This document shows, piece by piece, positions 55,200 through 63,482 of a stretch of 64,000 nucleotides of DNA (positions are counted from its first letter, which is position 1; every line of letters starts with the position of its first letter). Position numbers and translations under genes: made by a program. The DNA lies in assembly GCA_964452085.1 (NCBI GenBank), contig CAYVKL010000002.1, forward strand, positions 248,001 through 312,000, in the 5' to 3' direction. This stretch comes from Methanobacterium sp964452085 (GTDB lineage: Archaea; Methanobacteriota; Methanobacteria; Methanobacteriales; Methanobacteriaceae). The notes beneath the pieces are model-generated. The model did no database searches. It was not told the origin of the DNA and worked only from the letters and a program-made list of their open reading frames with translations.

Positions 55200-55634
55200 C
55201 TATCGAGAAGTTTGATTAATTTCAACTGTTGAAAAGTCTTCAATTACATTGACAGTTAATATTCCAGTTTGTTTGTCTAATTTCACATCAACTGCCTTGA
55301 TTGGGGTTGCTTTTGTCCCGGGAACGGTAGAAAGCATGACTGCTTGTCGCGCGTTTTCCAGCGCCTCATTCAAGGGAACTTTTCGTTTGATGGTAATAAG
55401 GGTATCCCCTTGTATATAACTTCCAGATCTAAAACCTACGTTTGCCATGTTGGTCTTGATGGAATCAGTAGGTACTATATCATTACCTTTAACAATAACT
55501 CCTGCTATTGGAATACCTTGCTCAGTCTCTGTTGAAGAAGCATAGGACATGTATGACATCAGTCTACCAGATGTGATAAGAATAAAGGCCAACATTAAAA
55601 TGATCAGCGTGTCTCTCCTTACTTTAATAAACAT
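55200..55634 (-). CDS. Membrane-anchored protein with POTRA-like domain
   Basis: 144 residues, ATG with AGGTGG. One N-terminal transmembrane segment (about 9-30) and an extracellular domain. The latter has a POTRA-like order: beta strand IAGVIVKGNDIV, helix PTDSIKTNMANVGFRSGSYI, helix NEALENARQAVMLS, then strands AVDVKLDKQTGI and LTVNVIEDFSTVEI. POTRA domains occur in FtsQ/DivIB and BamA/Omp85; finding one in a monoderm archaeon next to wall-precursor enzymes would point to an FtsQ-like role. The fold assignment is by pattern only. Confidence 0.7.
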   Translation of the reverse strand: MFIKVRRDTLIILMLAFILITSGRLMSYMSYASSTETEQGIPIAGVIVKGNDIVPTDSIKTNMANVGFRSGSYIQGDTLITIKRKVPLNEALENARQAVMLSTVPGTKATPIKAVDVKLDKQTGILTVNVIEDFSTVEINQTSR

Positions 55635-55662
55635 TTTTTTCCACCTACAATTTCTCCTTGGT

Positions 55663-57240
55663 TTAATTTTGTGATTTTATATTATATGAATCCATTAAAA
55701 ATTTTATATCATCCTTATATTTAACTGCAGCCTCTCCAATACATACCACAGCATCTGCATTGCATTCTAATCCTTTTTTGAGTCCTTCAACCACTTGATC
55801 TTTGGTGGCTCCCAGGGTACCTTTACGAAATTCCTCAGGTTCGTTATGAGTTATTATGATCTTTCCTGATGACATATACTTTTCTGCTGCCTGGCGAGAA
55901 TAATAGGATGCAGGTATTATAAAATTTGCATTATCCAATGTTTTCTCCATAATTTCTAGGTCCCCGGGGGCCCCTGATTCTGAAGAAATGGTTATGACTA
56001 CTGCTAATTTTTGGTATGTTTTACGCAGTTCTCGAAGAACAGTTTCAACTCCGGAAGGATTGTGAGCATAATCCACTATCAAATCAAGATCTTTACTGTT
56101 ATGAATATATTCAAGGCGTCCCGGGACACCAGTAAATGTTTTTAAATGTTTTTTAATTTCATCTAATGGGATTTTAAATAGTTCGTGTCCTGCTGCAATG
56201 GCTCCTAAGGCATTGTAAATGTTATGTAATCCCGTAATGCTCATTTCCATTTTAATCATTTTTCCGGGAGTTATAAGTTTGAAACTGTTTGCTGTTATTT
56301 CAGTTGCCAGATAATCCGGAAGGGGTTGTTTTAAGCCGCACTGACATTCGTAGTAACCTACACCCGATAGAGTTTCTTTAACTTCAATTTCGTTTCCACA
56401 TAAACATAATTTTGTACTTTCCCCTTGAGGGGAATGCTTTACTCCAAAGGTGATAATTTTTCCATGATAATTTAACTTTTTGGTAGCGCCCCATACAGTA
56501 GGATCATCTCCATTTACCACAATCATTTTTCCTTTAAGTTCCTCAATAAGTTCACCCTTTATTTGAGTGTAATGCATGAAATCATGCTCGTTGTTAAGGT
56601 GGTCTGGGTTTATGTTGGTTATTATTCCACAAGATGGGTTGCATCGTTTCAGTATAAATTTCAAATCTCCTTTTTTCCCTTCTGTACCAGTTTCCAGAAC
56701 TGCAACATCTCCTTTTAATCTGCACTGTAAAGGGGGAATATAATCAACATTACCTTGCAGTGTCATGAATCCGTGTTCTGTTGGATTTAAACCAGATTTG
56801 TAACAGAAATGTTTCAGCAGTGAGGTGGTAGTGGTCTTTCCATTGGTTCCAGTAACACAGACCACAGGTTTATCAGGTGGTATCTCATCCAGAAGATCAT
56901 CCACTTCCAAAAGCTCAGCAGGGCTGTTTAAAATCATATGAAATAATTCTGAATTTTTAGAGAGGCTTGGGGGTGGAATTATATAATTTGAAGATTCAAA
57001 AAAGGATTCCGGATGATTATTTAGGTAAATTGTGGTGTCATAACCGTTAAGAGTGTAGAGAAATGGACAATTGTCTGAATTTTGGAGATCTGTACATATT
57101 ACATCGTAATTATGGTCTATAAGGACTCTGGCAACCAGGTTACCAACCACGCCACATATGCCAATGACTCCATAAGTCTTTATAGTCTTTACAGGAACTT
57201 CTTCCACCTCAGATGAATGTTTGTCCATATTAGCACTCAT
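55663..57240 (-). CDS. Pseudomurein Mur ligase with zinc-ribbon insertion
   Basis: 525 residues. N-terminal Rossmann-like domain (VIGICGVVGNLVARVLID), P-loop VTGTNGKTTTTSLLK (about 129), NINPDHLNNEHD and the C-terminal ligase domain (GRLEYIH, DYAHNPSGVETVLREL). Between the ATPase motifs lies CLCG...CQCG (about 276-303), a CxC/CxC zinc-ribbon-like insertion. First gene of the run toward DUF356. The homologue is one of the ligases thought to build the pseudomurein peptide; which residue it adds is not evident. Confidence 0.9.
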   Translation of the reverse strand: MSANMDKHSSEVEEVPVKTIKTYGVIGICGVVGNLVARVLIDHNYDVICTDLQNSDNCPFLYTLNGYDTTIYLNNHPESFFESSNYIIPPPSLSKNSELFHMILNSPAELLEVDDLLDEIPPDKPVVCVTGTNGKTTTTSLLKHFCYKSGLNPTEHGFMTLQGNVDYIPPLQCRLKGDVAVLETGTEGKKGDLKFILKRCNPSCGIITNINPDHLNNEHDFMHYTQIKGELIEELKGKMIVVNGDDPTVWGATKKLNYHGKIITFGVKHSPQGESTKLCLCGNEIEVKETLSGVGYYECQCGLKQPLPDYLATEITANSFKLITPGKMIKMEMSITGLHNIYNALGAIAAGHELFKIPLDEIKKHLKTFTGVPGRLEYIHNSKDLDLIVDYAHNPSGVETVLRELRKTYQKLAVVITISSESGAPGDLEIMEKTLDNANFIIPASYYSRQAAEKYMSSGKIIITHNEPEEFRKGTLGATKDQVVEGLKKGLECNADAVVCIGEAAVKYKDDIKFLMDSYNIKSQN

Positions 57241-57625
57241 TTTATTAACACCATTTCATCTAGCTTGTATAGGGATTTAATCTGCAATATTTTTCATTTA
57301 ATCATTATAATATTCAGCTTGAACAATTATTTGGCCATAATGGTGAATCATAGTAGTTTTCTGCAATTATTTAAATAATTTTTTAAGTGATTTTTAGAGA
57401 ATGCATTGATTTTTTGTAATACTTGATTGTTCGTTTAATGGCAGTTAATGAAGGTTATTCTATTATTTAACCTTAATAAATTCATTTGTCAATTCTTAGT
57501 AAATTATTCCAATAATTAAGATAAAGTTGCACCTAGCAATTAAAGACCTTTGAATAAAGGAGTAAAAAAGATAATAAATATTAATTCTTATAATATCTAA
57601 AATTGGCTAATGTTTAATTCACTAG
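57241..57625. other. AT-rich gap between two Mur ligase genes
   Basis: About 385 bases with no gene, containing a 16-bp A/T palindrome (AATTATTTAAATAATT, 57365-57380). It probably carries the promoter of the downstream Mur ligase run and the terminator of the upstream one. Confidence 0.45.
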
Positions 57626-59044
57626 TTATATAAATTTCAAATCTGTTAAAACATCTAATGCGGGGTCCATTCCTTGAGCCCCGATAAGAAGTATGGTATC
57701 GTTGTTATTGGCTGACGTTATAGTTTTATTTAATGCATCGACCAGAGTTTTATAATGAGTGTAGTTGATCCCTTCCTTTTGCAGAACATCTATAAATACC
57801 TTTTTCTCATGATTTTTCACCCAGTTTGCATCATCCACCACATCTTCACTACTAGTCAAAATTAAGATGTATTCGGTATTCTTTATGGATTCAGCAACAG
57901 CTTGGGCATTTAAATGGTTAATTGAGTTTCCTCTGGATCCCCTAATTGCACAAACAACGTAAAGTTTTCCTGAATTTAATTCTACGGTACTTTGTATGGT
58001 GGCTCGTATGCCATCAGGGTTATGGGCAAAATCATCAATAATGAGGGGACTCTTTTTAAGTATGGAGAACCTACGCTTCAAAGGATGGTATTTCTTTACA
58101 GCAGCTCTAATTACTTCAGTTTCAATTTTAAGAGTTGTAACGGTCCCTACTGCTGCAAGTGTATTTTGAATGAAATGAGGGCTTTTAAATGGAAGATCTG
58201 CTTTAGGAATAATCAATTGCCCATTATAACATATCCCATCATCTTTAAATTCAATATCAGTCCCTGAACCAAAAAATAGTGTTTTTGCATGGGGTGGGAC
58301 CATTTTATTCATTTTATAGATTAAAGGATCATCATGGTTTAAAACAACATAATTTCCTTCAAACCCTCTCAAAACACCAGATATTTCTGCTGAGGCTTCT
58401 TCCAATGAATTAACCAGGCCGATATGATCTAAAGCAACATTGGTTAAAACTATAATTTGAGGGTTAATAGCACGGGTCATCAGGTGGGCATGTCCAACCA
58501 TTTTTCTATCAGCCCATCCCTGCACTTCTGAAACCTCTAAAACCAAATAATCCATTTCCCCCTCTAAACTTGCAATCTGTTTGGCAACCATGGGATCAAT
58601 AAGGGTGTTAAACTCTGATTCTGAATCAGTATTGGTATGGGAATTGTAGCCAGCTTCCTGGAGGATGGTATTTATCATGTGTGTAGTTGTTGATTTTCCA
58701 TTGGTACCAGTCACCACTATTCTCTTAGAATTAGGTGCGAAATTATTGATTGTCCATTGAAGAGCGAAAGCATTGGTTAATTCAATTTTTTCAGTTAAAA
58801 TTAGAGGTAAATTCATTTTTTTGGCAATTTCAATGGCATTACCACGGGCATCCTGAGTCACAATGCATGAGGCGCCATTATTAGAGGCCATCTTAGCACC
58901 GGTTTCATCAATCCAGTGCCTTACTACCACATCACCCTCTTTAGCATCATTTAAAATATTGAAGATCCCTTTGATCACTCTATTTTCACCAATTAGTTTT
59001 CCTTCCGATTTTTTGGCTAAATAAGTGGTGGTAAGTTCTTTCAT
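57626..59044 (-). CDS. Pseudomurein Mur ligase (pMurE-like)
   Basis: 472 residues from ATG 59044 (MKELTTTYL); a TTG three codons upstream is possible. MurE-type N-terminal UDP-binding domain (GDVVVRHWIDETGAKMASNN), P-loop VVTGTNGKSTTTHMIN (about 118), LEVSEVQGWADRKM, NVALDHIG, and a C-terminal domain with RRFSILKKSPLIIDDFAHNP. It lies next to the MraY-like gene, the position of the structurally studied pMurE of Methanothermobacter as far as I remember. The amino acid added is not established by sequence. Confidence 0.9.
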   Translation of the reverse strand: MKELTTTYLAKKSEGKLIGENRVIKGIFNILNDAKEGDVVVRHWIDETGAKMASNNGASCIVTQDARGNAIEIAKKMNLPLILTEKIELTNAFALQWTINNFAPNSKRIVVTGTNGKSTTTHMINTILQEAGYNSHTNTDSESEFNTLIDPMVAKQIASLEGEMDYLVLEVSEVQGWADRKMVGHAHLMTRAINPQIIVLTNVALDHIGLVNSLEEASAEISGVLRGFEGNYVVLNHDDPLIYKMNKMVPPHAKTLFFGSGTDIEFKDDGICYNGQLIIPKADLPFKSPHFIQNTLAAVGTVTTLKIETEVIRAAVKKYHPLKRRFSILKKSPLIIDDFAHNPDGIRATIQSTVELNSGKLYVVCAIRGSRGNSINHLNAQAVAESIKNTEYILILTSSEDVVDDANWVKNHEKKVFIDVLQKEGINYTHYKTLVDALNKTITSANNNDTILLIGAQGMDPALDVLTDLKFI

Positions 59045-59158
59045 AATTCCCAAGACCTAAACATTAAAAATTGGATTTTAGTTTATTTTTCCTTATTCTA
59101 ATTTAATTATATTTAAATTGCAAAGTATCAGATTAAATGGCATGATTTGGTTAAATAT

Positions 59159-60235
59159 TTACCAAACAAACTTATAAATTAAAATGGCTGCCACACAGAT
59201 GATTAATGTTATGGACCAGTAAAGTGCCACAATTTTTTTCTCAGAAAGTCCTTTATAATGTAGGGTGTGATGCAATGGTTCAACAGGAAGTTTTATAATA
59301 TGGGCCCTGTGCATGAGACTGACCACTACTGAAATTATGGGTATGGCCAGTGCAATAACTGCAAAGTAGATGATGTCTCCCAAAAAGCCAGCGGTAATAT
59401 ATCCTGCACCCAGTGCAAAGGATCCAGTGTCTCCCATAATAATGCTTGCAGGGTACCTGTTGAAAACAAGAAAACCAATTGAAACTGCGGTTAATACAGC
59501 AAAGAGCAGGGCTGAACTAAAGTTTCCCATGATCATAGAAAAAAAGGCGCATGAAGCTGATGCAATGGTTAAAATGCCTGCTGCCAGACCATCCATCCCA
59601 TCAATGAGATTCACTGAGTTAATTGAACCTATTATTCCAAATATAACTACGGGGATAATGAAAAGTCCTACATCAAATCCTAAAACCATACTACTAACAG
59701 CTCCAGAAGCTACTAAGAAAATTCCTAGTACTATCTGGGCGATAATTTTGTCTCTTTCTTTCACTTCACTTTTAATTGGTGTTTCGTCAATGATTTGAAC
59801 TTTTTCATATTTTAATAAATCTGGAAGGTCTTTTTTGGCTTTTTCAGTTGCTACTCTAGCTTCTTCCATGGGATTAAGTGTTAAACGGCCAATATTAATG
59901 GGATTAGCACTAATATTACGTACTACCTTCTGCACTTCTTTGATTTTTAATCCTAGCAAATCATCAAGTAAACCTACAACTCCTGCACTTAGCATAATAA
60001 GCACAGTTAGAACCAAATTTTTTTCATTGAAATACACGGAAGCAGCTAATGCTGCACCTAAAAGCATAGCCAGACCACCCATAGTGGGGGTGCCGGTTTT
60101 ATGTTTATGTTCAGTTACAATAGGGCGATCTGTCACATCTGCATCCTTCAGTATCTTACGAACAAAGTAAGTGAAGAATATTGTTGCTAAAAACGTTATA
60201 ATGAATGCTAAAATCAGATTCTCTGTATTACTCAA
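59159..60235 (-). CDS. MraY-like glycosyltransferase 4 family protein
   Basis: 358 residues, TTG start with AGGTGGT five bases upstream. About nine TM helices. Family motifs: DRPIVTEHKHKTGTPTMGG (N-terminal catalytic Asp region), LLDDLLGLKIK, SVNLIDGMDGLAAG (Mg/nucleotide site) and a C-terminal MHRAHIIKLPVEPLHHTLHY (HHH-type). It would transfer the sugar-peptide precursor from UDP to the lipid carrier in pseudomurein synthesis. An insertion of about 55 polar residues (about 104-160) replaces a short cytosolic loop. Confidence 0.92.
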   Translation of the reverse strand: MSNTENLILAFIITFLATIFFTYFVRKILKDADVTDRPIVTEHKHKTGTPTMGGLAMLLGAALAASVYFNEKNLVLTVLIMLSAGVVGLLDDLLGLKIKEVQKVVRNISANPINIGRLTLNPMEEARVATEKAKKDLPDLLKYEKVQIIDETPIKSEVKERDKIIAQIVLGIFLVASGAVSSMVLGFDVGLFIIPVVIFGIIGSINSVNLIDGMDGLAAGILTIASASCAFFSMIMGNFSSALLFAVLTAVSIGFLVFNRYPASIIMGDTGSFALGAGYITAGFLGDIIYFAVIALAIPIISVVVSLMHRAHIIKLPVEPLHHTLHYKGLSEKKIVALYWSITLIICVAAILIYKFVW

Positions 60236-60471
60236 TTTACCACCTATATAATAATCAAAGTTTCCTATTTAATGGATTATAATGTATTAAATGTAAATAA
60301 TTCGCTTAATATCAATAATTCCGATTATTAACATAAATAATTAAATATGTAAATTATTTTCTACATCTTATTTTAATAATTATCTTCCTAAAATTTATCT
60401 TACTTATATAATCATATTTAACCTTATATACGTGATTCCCCACTTATAACTTTTTCATGCCTTTTTAATAA

Positions 60472-61635
60472 TTATAAATATTTATTCAGATTCAAATTAA
60501 GATTAAGTGCTGTTTTAAGTGCATTTTCTTCATTTTTGCCTCGAATTGTAATCCGCTGATGGTTTTGAGGGCCGTGAATTATCCAACTATTTTGTTCATT
60601 AAAATCTCTAAACTGGTAGTTGTTCTTTTCACTGAGGTAATCCCCCACTGGAACTTCCATTGCAAAGTATTCTTTCATTCTTTCAGCAACACGAGAAGCA
60701 TCCCAAACTCCACTAGCCATATCAACCAGTTCATGTAACGGATTTATATCTGAAGAAGCAGCCGTTAGATAACGGGTACCGCTAGGCCTGGTGTTTATCT
60801 CCAAAACCCATGTATTTTTGTTTATTTTATCAAATATAAAGTCTAAATCCGCTGTACCTTCAACACCAAGAAGTTTTGCAATATCTTTGGCCATTTGTCT
60901 GATCATCTGGTTGTAATTATGAAAATAACTTATTTCGTCCCCTAAACCTTTTTCTCCCTCAATGTCAAATTTAAGGGGAGCTTTTTTTAATTTCTGGAGG
61001 GGGTGGGTACAGTCCAGAGTTGTCTTTCCTTTGTAAACTGGGACCAAAGGAATAGATTTATTCTGCCATCTTAATATCTCTACAGATACCTCAATCCCAT
61101 TGATGAACCTTTCAACCAGAACCTCATCGTACTGTTTTAAGTAATCAATCACATCTTCTTCCTTTAAAGCTATTTTAATGTCCTTCCCACCCTGTCCTTT
61201 AGATTGTTTAAGAACAAGAGGAAATTCTTTTATCCTTAGTTTCTGGTTTGAGTTAATTAAACAGTGCTCTGGCGTTTTAATATTATTTTCCAGGAGAAAT
61301 TCTTTGGTTTTAATTTTATTCCCTGCGATTGCAACTGTATTTGGGGGGGATGCAACTACTGGGAGTCCATAATTTGTTTCCAAATCTTCTTTAAGAAGTG
61401 CAACATCATAAAGAGGATCATCAATCCCTATTAGTGGTACAACTCCGTCAACATCCTCTTTAATAGCAATTTCTTTCGGATGATCCATTCCTCTGGGAAC
61501 GATTTTGTATGAATCAGCTAAACTAAGATTTGGCGATTTAGGATTTGATTCGGTTAAAACAGTGGTTATGCCCATTTTTTTGGTGTAAAGAGCTACATCA
61601 TCAAATAGACGTGCACCTATAAACAATAATTTCAT
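60472..61635 (-). CDS. CarB-like ATP-grasp ligase of the pseudomurein cluster
   Basis: 387 residues: N-terminal preATP-grasp (GARLFDDVALYTKKMGIT), an ATP-grasp core (FPLVLKQSKGQGGKDI; DEVLVERFINGIEVSVE; LDFIFDKINKNTWVLEINTRPSGT with the metal-binding acidic/Asn residues). It is one third of the CarB length with no duplicated half, and a complete carB lies 15 kb away, so it is not a fragment of carbamoyl-phosphate synthase. In Methanobacteriales it is consistently with the Mur ligases and presumably forms a peptide bond in the wall precursor. Confidence 0.85.
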   Translation of the reverse strand: MKLLFIGARLFDDVALYTKKMGITTVLTESNPKSPNLSLADSYKIVPRGMDHPKEIAIKEDVDGVVPLIGIDDPLYDVALLKEDLETNYGLPVVASPPNTVAIAGNKIKTKEFLLENNIKTPEHCLINSNQKLRIKEFPLVLKQSKGQGGKDIKIALKEEDVIDYLKQYDEVLVERFINGIEVSVEILRWQNKSIPLVPVYKGKTTLDCTHPLQKLKKAPLKFDIEGEKGLGDEISYFHNYNQMIRQMAKDIAKLLGVEGTADLDFIFDKINKNTWVLEINTRPSGTRYLTAASSDINPLHELVDMASGVWDASRVAERMKEYFAMEVPVGDYLSEKNNYQFRDFNEQNSWIIHGPQNHQRITIRGKNEENALKTALNLNLNLNKYL

Positions 61636-61740
61636 ATGAATCTATTTAATTTATTCACTTTCAAAATCTTTTTTTTTAAATACGTTTTTCTTAAATAATT
61701 ATACATCTAGTTTATGCTACTATGTTAGTTGCATTCTATA

Positions 61741-61842
61741 TCTATTTTAAAATTAGTATTGAATATTTAAGTTATCTATTTTAAAATTAGTATTGAATAT
61801 TTAAATTATTTATTTTAAAACAGTATTGAATAATTTTAAGAC
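61741..61842. repeat. 34-bp tandem repeat, about three copies
   Basis: Units at 61741-61774 and 61775-61808 differ by one base (G to A near the end); a third, diverged copy (61809-61842) covers the last codons of hycI. The unit contains TTTTAAAATTAGTATTGAATATTTAA. The array lies in the 3' region of hycI, between it and the CarB-like gene. Confidence 0.85.
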
Positions 61843-62274
61843 ATAATCCATACTTTCTTGAACTTCAATGGAAATATTGTCTATTAATTTCATATCTTTA
61901 GGTTGTATCCCAAGAAGAATTATTTCTGAAGGCGATATTGATTCTAAATATTTAATAAAAAAGGATAAAGGCATGGCATGGGTCGAGATGCTGTAATTTG
62001 CTATTTCTTCTTTATCAACGAATTTAATATGTCCTGGAGTTTCATTCATCTCAACGGCGTCCATCACTATTACGTGACTTGGTTTCTCTCTTTTTATGGA
62101 ACCCGTGAAATTTTCGGGGACAGTTTTACCATCAAAAACTACAACCTCTTTATTTTCTTGAAATAAATCAGACATTTCACGAGCTAGAACTGATCCAAGA
62201 GCATCATCCCCTCTCATATCATTTCCTATCCCTAATATCACAATCTTGCGGTAATCCTTAAGAAACTGTTTCAA
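61810..62274 (-). CDS. hycI: Hydrogenase maturation endopeptidase (HycI type)
   Basis: 154 residues, TTG start (MKQFLKDYRK) inside the end of the methyltransferase gene, 17-base overlap. Protease motifs: GIGNDMRGDDALG with the Ni-binding Asp, VMDAVEMN, STHAMPLSFFIKYL (His) and LLGIQP. It trims the C terminus of a [NiFe] hydrogenase large subunit after Ni insertion. nikR is two genes upstream, giving a nickel/hydrogenase context. The last codons lie in a tandem repeat. Confidence 0.92.
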   Translation of the reverse strand: MKQFLKDYRKIVILGIGNDMRGDDALGSVLAREMSDLFQENKEVVVFDGKTVPENFTGSIKREKPSHVIVMDAVEMNETPGHIKFVDKEEIANYSISTHAMPLSFFIKYLESISPSEIILLGIQPKDMKLIDNISIEVQESMDYVLKLFNTVLK

Positions 62275-63031
62275 CTGATGCTTTAAGAGTATCTAATCCA
62301 CCTCCCATGGAATATTCTAAGTTTAAGATGATATTTTGACCTTTATTCACTTTTAAATCATTTGTAGGGGCCAAAATGGGTGGATTCATCATTGGTGTTG
62401 GACCGCAGATGATTTGGGGAGTTAAAAGGGTGAATGTTGTAATTTTAATGCTAGAAATAATTCCTTTGACATTAATTGGAATAATAATCTGGTAATTAAC
62501 TTTCTCAGATATATGGGGGTTCTTGAAATCTATTACATCATAAATAATAAGATTGCTAAGCAATTTATGACGTGGTGTTTTTTCTTCTTGATAAATAGGA
62601 TAGTCAATGTTTAAAGATATAGCTTCCACTCCATTAAAAACACCGCAGGGTATGATGTCCCCATCTTTTTTTAGATATTTTCGAACAGAATTAAGAACTG
62701 GAACTTGATCCTCGTCTATTAGGGCAGTGTCCATCATTTCACAGATTATCAAATCTGCTTTTTCAGGAAAAATAGTATTTTTAGCATCATTAACCATTAA
62801 AAAGACATTTTTATATGGTTTAAGATTATTTTTTGCAAAATTTGCTGTATGAGGATCCTTTTCTACAGCGTAAACAAAATGAGCTAAGGGGGCAGCCCAG
62901 GAACTAAGTATCCCTGAACCAGTCCCTAGATCGAATACAATACCTCTAGATTTTTCATTAATTGCTTCGTAAAGTGCGGTTAGTCGCTCTTTATCTGAAA
63001 GCAGGTGTTGCTGATAGGATGTAATTTTCAT
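62258..63031 (-). CDS. SAM-dependent methyltransferase, PRMT-like
   Basis: 257 residues: motif I VFDLGTGSGILSSWAA (about 33-48), VYAVEKDP (motif II acidic), and IICEMMDTALIDEDQV, which resembles the double-E loop region of protein arginine methyltransferases. The C-terminal half is beta-rich, as in PRMTs. The substrate is unknown. It lies between nikR and hycI and overlaps hycI by 17 bases; this order is shared with Methanothermobacter as far as I remember. Confidence 0.82.
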   Translation of the reverse strand: MKITSYQQHLLSDKERLTALYEAINEKSRGIVFDLGTGSGILSSWAAPLAHFVYAVEKDPHTANFAKNNLKPYKNVFLMVNDAKNTIFPEKADLIICEMMDTALIDEDQVPVLNSVRKYLKKDGDIIPCGVFNGVEAISLNIDYPIYQEEKTPRHKLLSNLIIYDVIDFKNPHISEKVNYQIIIPINVKGIISSIKITTFTLLTPQIICGPTPMMNPPILAPTNDLKVNKGQNIILNLEYSMGGGLDTLKASVETVS

Positions 63032-63071
63032 CCTGATTATCTTGTTGAATAATGCATTATTAATTTATGGT

Positions 63072-63482
63072 TCACTTTTGTTGTCCGCTGGCGGTACTGG
63101 TTAATTTAACGTGTTCTACTCCTTTGAGCCTCATAATCTTTTCAGTTAGGTCACGGATGTATTTAACGTCTCCTTTAACTACCACAACTTCCAAACAGTA
63201 TTTTTCGGTCATGTGGACGTGCATAACAGCGTTGATGTATTCTCTGTAATCGTGCTGGATGTCGGTAAGGTCTTCCATTACTCCTGTGTAGTGGTGGTCG
63301 TATATTACAGCGATGATGCCTATACGGTCACCTTCCATTTCTTTCATCCACTGATAACGTACAATATAGTCTTTTAACGCGTCTCGAATACCTTTAGATC
63401 TGGATTGGTATCCTCTGTCTTTTAATACTTCATCAAATTCATTTAACAGCTTTTTTGGCAATGACATGCTTATTCTCATCAC
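63072..63482 (-). CDS. nikR: Nickel-responsive regulator NikR
   Basis: 136 residues from GTG 63482, six bases after GGAGGG; ATG 63479 is also possible. A ribbon-helix-helix N terminus (RISMSLPKKLLNEFDE) and an ACT-like C-terminal domain. From the ATG, H76, H87, H89 and C95 fall exactly at the four Ni ligand positions of E. coli NikR (IQHDY, MHVHM, KYCLEV). It represses Ni-uptake genes when Ni is high. First gene of the nikR-methyltransferase-hycI run. Confidence 0.95.
   Translation of the reverse strand: MMRISMSLPKKLLNEFDEVLKDRGYQSRSKGIRDALKDYIVRYQWMKEMEGDRIGIIAVIYDHHYTGVMEDLTDIQHDYREYINAVMHVHMTEKYCLEVVVVKGDVKYIRDLTEKIMRLKGVEHVKLTSTASGQQK

Noticed and set aside
57365..57380. 16-bp palindrome AATTATTTAAATAATT as a regulatory site
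   Set aside because: Made only of A and T in very AT-rich DNA, where such palindromes are expected by chance.
60472..61635. CarB-like gene as a carB fragment or pseudogene
   Set aside because: It has a complete single ATP-grasp unit with intact motifs, full wall-cluster context, and a complete carB exists at 41984-45172.
61741..61842. Possible CRISPR array
   Set aside because: Repeats are directly contiguous with no unique spacers and only about three units; no cas gene is in the window.
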